Assembly (NCBI GenBank): GCA_038093515.1
Contig: JBBPSI010000006.1
Span: forward strand, 62,001 to 126,000
Source: Butyriboletus loyo
Taxonomy: Eukaryota > Basidiomycota > Agaricomycetes > Boletales > Boletaceae
Direction of reading: 5' to 3'
Length of the DNA: 64,000 bases
Positions 11,901 to 21,339 of the stretch are shown in pieces (positions within the stretch are counted from its first letter, which is position 1; every line of letters begins with the position of its first letter). The notes beneath the pieces are model-generated. The model worked only from the letters and a program-made list of their open reading frames with translations, was not told the origin of the DNA and did not search any database. The position numbers and the translations under genes were made by a program.

Positions 11901-12505
11901 TAGATGTGTCCGCGCAAAGAGAAGAAAGAGCGGCGGGACGGTCGGGTTGGGCTTTGGTACGGTCGGAAGTGGGGGTGGGTTAGCGGCATTCACGATGGTC
12001 GGATCAGCGGCGTCTAATGGTGTAAGTCATTCATTCCTCTGCCTGCCGTTCTGGAATTGCTGATGATGAGGGTTGTAAGGTTGATAAACGTGGTCTTCCC
12101 GTCCCATCCCATCCCTCCCCTGGTGGCATGCTTAAAGGTCTCCTTATGCGAAGGCAGACATCTCAGGTCTCTGGGGTGGCTTCCTCTCACCCTTCGTTGT
12201 CCCTGGATGACGAGAACCCTGCAGCTGCGTCTTCGCCTGTAGAACCCACGTCGTCCGGTGTTGGAGAACCCGTCTACGGTGATACTACTCAGGACGCGGG
12301 GGATGAAGTCCGCTTCTCGATTGAGCTCACACGGATAGATCGCCTTAAAGATACCTATAGTCTCGATATCCGTCGTTTGAAAGGCAACTTACGAAGCTAC
12401 AAGTTCCTGTACGACACCATCAGAGAGTACGTACGCTTGTCGTTCTATCTCGTACTGTACACACTGACGTTGCCATTTTCCAGGAGGGCAGATCTTCAGA
12501 GTTAA
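8984..12505 (+). CDS. KIN4: CAMK-like serine/threonine kinase of the KIN4 type
   Basis: The four exons are 8984-9418, 9466-12021, 12080-12426 and 12484-12505, giving 1,119 residues. The kinase domain (residues about 85-370) has all catalytic elements: the GEGEFGKVKLG glycine loop, VAVKLI lysine, HRDLKLEN catalytic loop, DFGFANRF, the activation segment CGSPCYAAPE, and an AMPK/SNF1-like C-lobe. A long Ser/Pro/Thr-rich, probably disordered region follows. The C terminus (PPPEVIKHVCKVLEEMG, then VRFSIELTRIDRLKDTYSLD) resembles a KA1-type domain interrupted by a low-complexity insert. In yeast, Kin4 inhibits mitotic exit when the spindle is misplaced; that role here is inferred from family. The start ATG at 8984 begins MTSLQIPDPSYS and is preceded by a long leader whose open frame reaches back to 8597 without conserved sequence. 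The symbol is by family resemblance. Confidence 0.88.
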
Positions 12506-13049
12506 GGTATTGGCAGGTACCTCTATCCTAGGCCGTCGTGCTGTTCTGTCTCATGTGGTTGGGGAACACGGTCGCACTCACGATTTCCTTCATACCCTAT
12601 CATCCGCTTGTAATCTTTTTGCCACTTTTCCACCATCTTCATTCAGCTGTTTATGTCTTACCCTGCTCTTTTTGTCACTTGCTGTTCATTGGTTGTTCTC
12701 TGTCAACGATGCCGTTTTCCGTCTTCCAACATTCAGAGTTTACATTTTTCTTTGCTTCCGTGTCCATTCAAGTTTCAACACCATGATTATATGACAAAAA
12801 TCTCCATTCAAACTTATATGTCTGTATCGTAGTGTCGTCACTCGGACTGTTTCCTTTTACCCGCAAGGAATGGAAGATGATCATGATTGATGCATGATAT
12901 CCCAAATGTCGTTCGTGAAATGCAAGCGTCCATAATGTTGTGTACTGAAATCGAAATGAATAAAAGTTTCCTTTCTGCCCTTGTTGAACATACGTGCGAT
13001 GCGAATGCGAGATCGTGCACTGCCTGCTTACTACTTGGTAGGAGCTGGA
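12506..13049. other. Convergent intergenic region
   Basis: This holds the 3' flanks of the kinase and the zinc-finger gene. It is T-rich on the plus strand at 12590-12790, as expected for fungal 3' UTR sequence. No supported gene. Confidence 0.5.
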
Positions 13050-15092
13050 TCATGCGTCCGTCATGATCGAACAGGAAAGCGCTCCGTCGAGTTCCTGTCC
13101 CACCTCGTCCGCCGAGCAAGGATAGAGCAGGGCGAGTGAGCCATCGCGACGACCATCATGAAACCGAGATCCACGTCGACGCGTCCGAGAGCTCCTCGTA
13201 GTACTCCGCGCCAACGTCGTACAGTACACCGAGGGGGCCGCTCCATGCTCAAAACCCAATTCTGGCGCGCCACCGCCATCATCATCATCGTCGTCGGACG
13301 GCCCTAGGCCCAGCGTCCGAGACGTAGTATTCTTGAAATTCGCCATGTCAATATCGATGCAGTCCGAGGAGCGACGGCGACCCGGGAGACGACAGAGACC
13401 TGGGCTGGCGACGTTCCGAGTCACGACGTCTCCCTGTCCTTGTAAAATGGCATCAGGCTGACCTCGGCCCAGGTGACGTTGACTGCCAGCTCCAAGGGCG
13501 CCTGATAGGTCAAGGGAAAGGGGCATCGCGGATTCGCCCCCGGAAGACGCGGAACCCGTCTCGGATAGGCCCATGATGCCAGGGTGGTTGAACGAGAGCA
13601 GGACCGGATCGATCTGGAAGAGATAGGACTCAGGCGATGTCAGAATCAAATCCGACTCCGTGTCGGACGGGATGGGTCCTAATAATCGTAACGGCCTCAG
13701 CGCGGGCGGTAGACACTCGTCGGCGGTTTGTGGTCCGAGTCCAGCCATATTGGCGTTCTCGTCGAGGCGCTCGTTCGATAGGGCACTTGCGAGAGGCGGA
13801 AGCCCCGTTCTTGTCAGGCTACGTTTTCCTCCACGCTTACTCCGAGTCTGAGCCCTGTTGTTTTCGTGCACCGCAATTGGCCCAGGGAAGCCGGTGGTCC
13901 CCACTATGGAGCGGTTCGTCGCATCGCACAGGTGGAACGGAGACGCGTCTGCCGTCGACGCCCGGGGCACACCATTCCATCCGCTCGGTAAGCAGCTTTC
14001 GAAGGGAACTTGGCTCGGAACGGACTGCGTCCTAGAATCGCTGGCATTCACGTCAAAGGACGTACACGCGGGCGACACAGGGAGATTCGACCGGTCGATA
14101 GTCCCGACATCCTCCCGCGCACGAAGCCACGCCCGTTCCTGTTCGGGCACCCCGCACGGTTCAGGGTTCGCCGGATCGAGTGGACCCCCCGTCGTTGGCC
14201 ACCCCATGCCGCCCAGAGACGAGGGTGCCATCTCTCCAGCCCCAAAAGACATCCCCTTTGCCCTCCTCTCCCTGTGCCCTCCCACCCGTCTCCGCCCCAA
14301 CCAACTCATGTCCACACCCACGCCTACACCCCCATGCCCACTCCGTTTCAACGCACACGTCGGACACGCCTTGACGAATTGCGCCGTCAGCTCCTTGGGC
14401 ACCCACGAATAGTGCTGCCGAATCACCGCACACGTCTTGTCCCGGCCCCCATGCCCCGCGCGAACGTGACAGTAACAAAACAGCTCATAGAGCTGCTCCA
14501 TGATCGCCACGGGCCTATTTTCGTGCAAAACGACTGCGCTAAAGAGCTCGGCGGACGCGTCGGCATCGATCCCCATTGCCCGTTCGAGCTCGAGGTCCGT
14601 CTCTTCTGTGTCCGAGTCCAAAGCCATGTCTGGGTACATTCCCATCCCCGTCCCCCAGCCCACATGTCTCCCGCCCCATCCCCCATCCTCAGCACACATC
14701 GGCCGACTCAACGAAAACATCTTGCGCACCCAAAACCGAAACTGCGGCGTCTCGATCGCGCACGCCTCAGGCTGGTGTAATACGTCCCAGATCTTGTCAA
14801 ACATGGCTTGCGTGACGAGCGCCTTGTCCCGTTTGCGCGGGCTCAGACTTTGGAGGTACTGGGCTTCGATCCGTTTGTATTCGGCGTAGGTGGGCAGACC
14901 TGGGTGGTCTGGTGGGCTATTTGGGTCTGTGTTTGTGTCTTGGATGGGCGAAGCAGGTGGCAGGCTTCGAGGGAGGTGGGGATGGACCAGTGGGTCCTCA
15001 GACTGCGCGGGGCTGGTGGCTGGCGAACGGCGGTCATACGGCCTCGACGACGACGTCCCGCGCGACCCGTGGACTCGTAGACTCGCAGGCAT
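13050..15092 (-). CDS. Protein with integrase-type HHCC (H2C2) zinc finger
   Basis: A single open frame of 680 codons runs from ATG 15092 (MPASLRVHGSRGTSSSRP) to TGA 13052-13050. The frame is open further up to 15290, but that extension is poorly coding and follows a likely promoter, so I chose the downstream ATG. A folded N-terminal part (YAEYKRIEAQYLQSLSPRKR, ALVTQAMFDKIWDVLHQ, then FRFWVRKMF) precedes a zinc motif: H-x4-H in CHVRAGHGG and, about 28 residues later, C-x2-C in KACPTCALKR. This spacing matches the N-terminal zinc domain of retroviral and Ty3 integrases. The rest is low-complexity, with a run of Asp near the C terminus. No D-D-E catalytic core, reverse transcriptase or gag is present. 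This looks like a host gene that captured or shares the integrase zinc fold; a DNA- or protein-binding role is inferred only. Confidence 0.75.
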   Translation of the reverse strand: MPASLRVHGSRGTSSSRPYDRRSPATSPAQSEDPLVHPHLPRSLPPASPIQDTNTDPNSPPDHPGLPTYAEYKRIEAQYLQSLSPRKRDKALVTQAMFDKIWDVLHQPEACAIETPQFRFWVRKMFSLSRPMCAEDGGWGGRHVGWGTGMGMYPDMALDSDTEETDLELERAMGIDADASAELFSAVVLHENRPVAIMEQLYELFCYCHVRAGHGGRDKTCAVIRQHYSWVPKELTAQFVKACPTCALKRSGHGGVGVGVDMSWLGRRRVGGHRERRAKGMSFGAGEMAPSSLGGMGWPTTGGPLDPANPEPCGVPEQERAWLRAREDVGTIDRSNLPVSPACTSFDVNASDSRTQSVPSQVPFESCLPSGWNGVPRASTADASPFHLCDATNRSIVGTTGFPGPIAVHENNRAQTRSKRGGKRSLTRTGLPPLASALSNERLDENANMAGLGPQTADECLPPALRPLRLLGPIPSDTESDLILTSPESYLFQIDPVLLSFNHPGIMGLSETGSASSGGESAMPLSLDLSGALGAGSQRHLGRGQPDAILQGQGDVVTRNVASPGLCRLPGRRRSSDCIDIDMANFKNTTSRTLGLGPSDDDDDDGGGAPELGFEHGAAPSVYCTTLARSTTRSSRTRRRGSRFHDGRRDGSLALLYPCSADEVGQELDGALSCSIMTDA

Positions 15093-15371
15093 AACGCAGA
15101 CGTCTCTGTCTTTTGCGATGTCAAGATGAAAGAAAGTGGGATGAATATGTAGGTTGTGTACAATAAAATGATTAGACAAAGATCGTACGTTAAATTCGTG
15201 TGCGAGGGAGATCCTAATAACATCCCCACGCGCCTCAGCGGCTGACCACACCACGCGACGTATCACGTGATGAAAATCAACCCCAGCCACGGAGCCTCGA
15301 CGTGTGTCGTGCCGTAGCGTGTCCGCCCCGAATAAAAAAAGACAATTCTAAAGTTTCGACCTCAGGACCGG

Positions 15372-18110
15372 TCAGCATCCACCATTCAAGCTGTTCTTGG
15401 GTACCGTCTGATTATATTGCGCCCAGCCAGTCAGGTTGAAGTTGGTGTACGCCTCCTTGTACCTGTCGTTTTGACGTCAATCCGGCCTATCTCATCCAAG
15501 GAAAGGAGAGAAACGCACGCGTCGATATAAGCAGCAGTGGGGAACTCGGGTGGATCACATCCGATATTCTTCGCGTTCGAGGGCTGGTACACCCGAATGT
15601 AATCGATCATCATCGTCGCAGGCAACTGAATGTCCGCAAAGTCGATCCCACCAAAGTCGACTGAGAACCCAAGATTGGCGATGATATACTACGGTGGAAA
15701 ACCGTCAACGTTGACATGCGTTCTCGACGCAGAGCAAACGATTAGGAAAGACTACCATTGGCTCTTGAGGAATAGGCCGCGCGCTAATTTCTGTCTGCGG
15801 ATCTGGTCCCACTCCACCCGCCATTACCGTCCAGACACGCTTGTCGTCGCTGATCCACGTAATATACGCATTGTCGAACCCGGGGGCGTATTCAAAGCCA
15901 TACACGCTGTAACACGCTGTATCCAGCTCATAGCAATCTTGATTGGTGACGCTCAAGCCACTCGTAGTTTCCTGATACGCCCCTGCCCGAAGTCAGCACC
16001 ATATCGTCCATCGTGCACTGTACGCACCGCCAATGTACGGATTAAGCACGGTGATATTCGGATCGTAGATGGCGTAGTTGTCCGATGTGTTGAGCCAGTG
16101 GTACGCAGCCTGCATCACACAATCAATCACCGCGCCGAAAGAAAATGCAAGGAAGCGTATTCCATACATTGAATGGTGCCCACTGCGCAGATTGAGATAC
16201 CTTCAATGATCGTCAGAGAAATGAGCAAACCCATAGAGACATGTACTAGACCTTGCCGATACCACCATCCACAGTCGCTTCGAAAATATCAATTTCGGGT
16301 GCCGATCGGCCCACATAGCTACCGTTCTTGCGGACAGGACCTGGATGTGATTCTCCGGGACATGTACACGCAGATAAACGCTGGCCAGGAAGGTAAGACT
16401 GCGCGTCGTGCATTAGACAACGGCAGCGAGCGAGCGAAAAAGAGGGTCTACCAAAACACCACCGTACCCGGGATCCCCGTTCTCAGTAGCAGCCAGAGGC
16501 AAGTTCTGGCCCGGGAACGTCTGGTTCGGTAGCGTGCCCACGTCACAACTGTCATACGAGTATGGCCACTGGACGGATATGTCGAAAACCTCGGACAGGA
16601 CCTCGAGAGATGATCAATGACCTACCAGACCCTCCAAGCTCGCGCCAAAGCCAGCTCGTCCCAGATTCCCCATCGTCCATCTTTCCCAATGACATCAGGC
16701 ACGGTCCAATCATACGCGATCAGCACTCACACGGCAGGCCACAAGCCACTATGCACATCGGTCAGCACATCATCACAAGAAAAGCGTTCCACACGCACTG
16801 GACGTTGTTTGAGCCCGGCAGGGTGACAGAGGCTAGCGACACGTCAGACATACCCCACTTAAACCTGGCGCACATACTCTCAATTAATCCGCCAGTGAAA
16901 CACAACTTGTTCCTATCGTCACGCTGCTCAACCTCAGACCAGCGTCAAGTCACAACACTTACCATGATTGGATCTATAGTATATATGCACCACGGCCGAT
17001 TAGCAAACGCGACTATGACGCCTATATCACTTACCATGCCCGACCGGTATGTCAAGTTATGGTTCGTGGCAGGGTCCTGCTTGCTCAGCGTAATTGCCAA
17101 CGCCCCATTCTTGGTCGTGACCGCCATGGGATCGTACCATTCCAAGTCGTTCTGTCGCGCGGGAAAATCAGCCCACTCACCCTACTACCCACCGCCCTTC
17201 CCGCACTCACCGTTCCCCAATAGTGCAGGTTCGGCGCTTCCCAATAGGGATCATCACCTGCATAAAACGACCGCCCTTCGACGTTGAACTCGTCCGAAAA
17301 GACAAGCTCCAACGTGTCGCCAGACATGTACGACTGTTTGGTGTAGACCTCCTGGGGCGTGTCAATGTCAATCAGACCGCGGTTCCCGGGCATGGCAGGG
17401 AGCTGGCCTGTCGCGTTGATACCACCCAGATTGAACCCCCCCTGTGTCGTCTGCTTCGTGGACAAGAGATGACTTGCGAGCGGGAAACCTGCCAAACGAT
17501 TGACGCCAGAGAGAGGATATGAGTACCACCGTACGTACCTATACTGCAAACGTGTCATGATCCATCCCATCGACGGAGGACAAGGCAAGGGAGGGACTCA
17601 CAAGAGGGTGATGCAACCAGCGGCGAGCAAGAATAGACAGCCTAGATTAGCAAGTCCGCGCGCAGTGCAAATGGTCCCGCCTTGGTCACTCTTCAAATCC
17701 CGCTTCGGGTCCGGATTGTGTAGGTAATCGTCCTGCTCAGGAGTCCCCATCATTAACGCTGTCGCACCCCAATCGCCAGGATTTGGCTTGAGCGAGTACT
17801 GTCTGTTTTAGTACCATCTCCACTACAACCATACAACGCAACCTACCTTTTCAGACAACGAGTTCTAGATATTGATGATCAGCACACCACAGCCACCAGA
17901 GTACCGAATCCCACTCACGAGGTACGGGGATGGACTCGGTGACCTGGACAGCATGGGTGAGCCTGAGGAGCCCCGCTCCGCATAGTCACTCGCACTCGCG
18001 ATGGAGGGTGACCTAGAACGGCCGACGCGTGGACTTGGCGGGACTACCAAAGTCGAGTTGGACGTGGACGCGACGGCACTGTATTCCTGTCTGGTCAGAG
18101 GAGTGCTCAT
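15372..18110 (-). CDS. KRE6/SKN1-type GH16 beta-glucan synthesis protein
   Basis: This is a type II membrane protein of the secretory pathway needed for beta-1,6-glucan of the cell wall. It starts at ATG 18110 ([15 protein letters not shown]). Exon 1 is 18110-17919, an 18-nt exon 17864-17847 encodes NSLSEK, and the next exon begins at 17798 with [14 protein letters not shown] single membrane segment ([15 protein letters not shown]) precedes the lumenal GH16 domain: [29 protein letters not shown], the catalytic-type motif EIDIFE at 16296-16279, and the C-terminal [13 protein letters not shown]. The stop is at 15374-15372 after NSLNGGC. Frame changes show many short introns (about ten exons), not all resolved here. 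KRE6 and SKN1 cannot be separated from this sequence. The gene is intact as far as I can follow it. Confidence 0.9.
17847..17864 (-). other. 18-nt micro-exon in the KRE6/SKN1-type gene
   Basis: Flanking introns run 17918-17865 and 17846-17799. The exon encodes NSLSEK and is bounded by TAG and GTAGGT. Without it the conserved block LSEKYSLxPNP seen in this family would be broken, which supports it as real. Confidence 0.75.
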
Positions 18111-18321
18111 GCTGTTGGACTAGACGTGTGTTGTATGGGTCTACCGCCCCAAAGACCGAGCAAAAAGAGGTGTAAAAAGGGAAGAAAAACGAGTGTGGAA
18201 TAGTTGGACTCGGAAAAAAAAGACAAACCCAACGATGAAGGGATGGAATGTTACGAGTTGTGATGCCGCAAAGGGCCAAGACAAAATACCAATGTCACAA
18301 CGTAAATGACATCTAGGCTAT

Positions 18322-19267
18322 TCAAGCGATGTTGTCAAAGGCGGCGACGGCGCTACAGAGCACGTCGGGCGTCGGCTTAGGTGCGACGACGTCCACCCGC
18401 ACCTTCAACGTGTCCCGCAAAAAGGACGCCGTCGTGGGGCCAATCACAGCCATTTTGAGTGCGTCGAGGCGAAACACCTCGCCCAAAATCGGCGTGACGA
18501 ACGCTGCCGCAGACGGCGCGAAATACACCACCCATCCCCACTTTCCCTCGTGTGTTGGATCTGCCCAGTGAGATGAGACGAGTGAGCATAACACGCGTGC
18601 ATCCGACTCGCCTGCCGAAACCCTCTCCAACGCGGCCCCCAAATCATCCCGGAACGTAGAAGACCCCGTCGTGCGATACACCTCGAGCGTCTCCAACGCA
18701 ACCTCCCCAGCAGAGAGCACCTCCGGGAGCGTCTCCCGACTCTTGTCCGTCGTCAGATATAGCATTCGCCGCCCCTGACATCCCTCCGCCAAGATGAACG
18801 CTGCGAGGCGCTCCCCCGTGCCCGCCTCTGCACCCCCGCGAACCTGGTTCTCCGCAGGTACGAGATGCACCATGGACGGGAACGCGGTGCGGATCTGGGA
18901 CGCAGCTGCCGCCGTCGCATCCCCGACGACGTAAAATGGGACTGTCCGCCAGTCCGCTGAGATGAGTGAGAAAGTGAGGTCGTGTATTGCATGAGTGTGG
19001 CACACCTTGAGACGTCTTCGCCAGCGGCGAGATCGATCGGATTGCTTCGCACCACGCCTCGACTGCCCGCTTGCTCGTCAAGATCACCCCAGAGAGACCC
19101 TGTGCGTCCGGCCCACGGACGATCTTGTCTCTAAGCTCGTCGACGTGGACGAGCACCGTCTCTAGCACAGGGACGGACAGTGGTACATAGCCCTTCGCCT
19201 CAAATGCGACCTCATACCGATCTGGTCCATCCTCTGCTGGCGCTCTGAGCAGTAACACGTATTTCAT
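18322..19267 (-). CDS. HEM4: Uroporphyrinogen-III synthase
   Basis: This enzyme closes hydroxymethylbilane with inversion of ring D to give uroporphyrinogen III, the fourth step of heme synthesis, in the cytosol. The two exons, 19267-19006 and 18956-18322, are split by a 49-nt intron and encode 298 residues (the yeast enzyme has 275). Both lobes are visible. The N-terminal lobe is MKYVLLLRAP, YVPLSVPVLETV, GVILTSKRAVEAW. The C-terminal lobe is PFYVVGDATAAAAS, GRRMLYLTTDKSRETLP, VVYFAPSAAAFV and AVIGPTTASFLRDTL. The family is weakly conserved in sequence, but these blocks are diagnostic. The start was chosen at 19267 because family members begin just before LLLRAP. The frame is also open upstream, continuous with a possible separate coding segment described in the next entry. 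Confidence 0.92.
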
Positions 19268-19770
19268 CCTTACGGTCCACGACGTGAGATGAAGTTCAAG
19301 CAAAGTGTCTATCTTGAATTGGCGCTCCGCAAGGAGATCACCTGCACCATCCACATTCCCAGCTCACCGCACCGCATCCATATCACCTCCTCACTTCATC
19401 ACCCTTCTCTCCAGGTCACCCCCCGCTCCGCTCACCACCAGCAAAGTCTGGCGCGCCGACCTCACGCCCGACATTGACCAGCTCAACGCGAGCCTCAACG
19501 TCCGTGCAGATGAGCCCACGGTCGACTCTACGCACACTCCGCATCTCACCATGCAGGGCGTAGTCCTTCACCTCCTCAATGACGGATTTGACGTTTGCCA
19601 GTCTTTCTCAATCACAGGTGGGTGACCCGTACTCAGACCACCACCATTGCATAGCGCACAGACGCGAACCAGACTACTGTAAGCGTCGTCGGGTTAATCA
19701 GCTCAGATGGTGGATTGCCCATCTGTCTCATCCCCATCTGGCAGAAATATACATGCCAGATACTGTCACT
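19268..19770 (-). CDS. Possible small gene with GSKIP-like domain, exons incomplete
   Basis: On the minus strand, about 19606-19436 reads ERLANVKSVIEEVKDYALHG ... DVEARVELVNVGREV. A GTGAGC donor at 19435 and a CAG acceptor ending at 19342 join it in phase to DLLAERQFKIDTLLELHLTS. The order of elements resembles the GSKIP domain of GSK3-interacting proteins: a helix with V-I-x-E-V, a V-E-x-x-x-x-x-E-L strand, then x-T-L-L-x-L near the end. This is my pattern match and is weak. A first exon may contain the ATG near 19735 (MGMRQMGNPPSELINPTTLT), but I could not find a splice with consistent phase. The frame runs without a stop into HEM4, and a GTAAGG donor lies just before the HEM4 ATG. The plus strand is also open over part of this region. 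Treat this as a candidate only. Confidence 0.35.
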
Positions 19771-19972
19771 GCATCATTGTCGCAGGCAAAGGAGGCAGCA
19801 GGGAAATTCATTGATGCGATCTAGAGAGCGGAAGCCTCTGGTAGAGGGCCCACAGAAGCGCGTCAATGGGCAGAGTTGACAACACTGACCAAGATATTGA
19901 TCGAGCAGGATGGAAGGAACCGGCGTTGATAACCAAAGCAAATGTATGATACCGCCGTCAAGTGAACGGACT

Positions 19973-21237
19973 CTATGCTTTGCCTCTGATGACCTGGATG
20001 ACGTTTTCATATATCGTAAAGACAATTCCACCACTCATCTGTGGCGAAGTCATTCTCTGCATGAACCAACGTCCATCTTGACTACTCACCACCAACCGTG
20101 CTAGTCTCGGCGTCGTTCCGGTCCAGAATCGAAGGATGCCTTCCTCTGTCAAGATCCGGTAACCACAATGAAACGAGTTCTTGTACTCGCGAGGAGCACT
20201 AAGAGACTGCATGCGCGTCTTGATGACACTGTCCCACACCTTATACGTACGTTTGAACATGAAAAAGACACAAAAGACGTACTCGAGTGGCTGCGTGACA
20301 TATACAGTCACAAGGCCCGCAATGGCACCAATAGCAAAGGTAATCCCACTCGGAAGTTGCTGTCCCGGGCGTGCGGTGGATTGAACAAACTGCTTGAGGG
20401 TGGTGTAGGTCGTGAAGCGAACTGCCGAATTGGCGCCTTGTCGCATCATCTAGGATGAAATATAGGCTATGGAGAGTACGCGTAGAGGTAGTGGACGTAC
20501 GACGGGGAATAGACCTCGGTATATGCCCGCGATACCATCTTGGCGCACGATGGACATGGTGCCGTGAACGAGACCACGGTATTGGGGATGAGGGCGCTTG
20601 GCATCGTCGATGAGTTTCGTTCTAGAGGGTGGGTGTTGGCAGGAAAGGAGGAACGGACGTGGGATACACACTTGATCGTTTCAGAAGGGGTGACAGCGAT
20701 AATGGCCTCCATCACACCAGCGCCCAAGCCAGCTTACCGCACGATGAGTCACGTGGACAGATGGACGCTGGACTGCACTGACCAACGAGACTTTTTGGTG
20801 CACTGACTTTGCCCTGTGGGGTGTGAGGAGGCGGAATAGAAAGAGAGAGAGGTGCAGACCTCTGAATCTGCCAACACACTCTTGAAGTGGTCATAGCTCA
20901 CAAAGCGCACGCCTGCCTTCACAGCGTTTCCGATGACAAGCGCCGAACAACCCGAATAGAGACCAGTGAAGCCTTTCTCGCGGATGGTCGTGCGGACAAT
21001 CGTCAGCGGTGGCTCTCGCTAGTATGGTAAGCGCGAGCGTGCAGACAGACGAACACGAACGGACCTGGCCACCAAACTGGGAACGTGTCTTTACGAATTC
21101 AGTTGGATAGGTCACGAAACTTGCTGAACGCGTTGAGCGAGTGCACTTTCAACGAGACTGTCGACATACGCTTCGATGGCCCCCGCCGTCGTCCCAGCGA
21201 TCAGCGAGTGCAGCGGCTTTTCTTTTTTGCTCGTCAT
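19973..21237 (-). CDS. CTP1: Mitochondrial citrate (tricarboxylate) carrier
   Basis: This inner-membrane carrier exchanges citrate with other carboxylates and belongs to the six-helix mitochondrial carrier family. ATG 21237 starts MTSKKEKPLHSLIAGTTAGA. Three repeats each carry the P-x-[DE]-x-x-[KR] signature: YPTEFVKTRSQFGG, TPSETIKTKLIDDA, and QPLDVIKTRMQSL. The last of these is interrupted by an intron, CTCGA|GTACGT to CAG|TGTC. Each repeat is followed by the usual G-[YF]-x-G segment (GLYSGCSAL, GIYRGLFPV, FWTGTTPRL). The protein ends VIQVIRGKA at TAG 19975-19973. Several further short introns separate the exons, all with consistent phase where I checked them. The combination YPTEFVKTR...TKLIDDAKR...REYKNSFHC is typical of fungal CTP1 rather than other carriers. 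The upstream flank is only about 100 bp before it meets the duplicated pseudogene block. Confidence 0.93.
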
Positions 21238-21339
21238 GGTCAAAGATGAAGATGGCGCTGCATGAATTGTAATTACATAACGACCATAGTACATGGTACC
21301 GAAGTCGCCCCGAGAACCCCCAGGTGGTTCAATTACATA

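Noticed and set aside
10504..11983. Open frames on both strands inside the kinase gene
   Set aside because: They overlap the well-supported Ser/Pro-rich coding region of the KIN4-type kinase in other frames.
13637..14889. Long plus-strand open frames (up to 256 codons)
   Set aside because: They are antisense shadows of the 13050-15092 zinc-finger gene, low-complexity and without motifs.
19289..19625. Plus-strand frame (SKVWRADLTPDIDQLNASLN...)
   Set aside because: The opposite strand over the same bases gives a better coding signal that splices in phase towards HEM4; the plus frame matches nothing I know.
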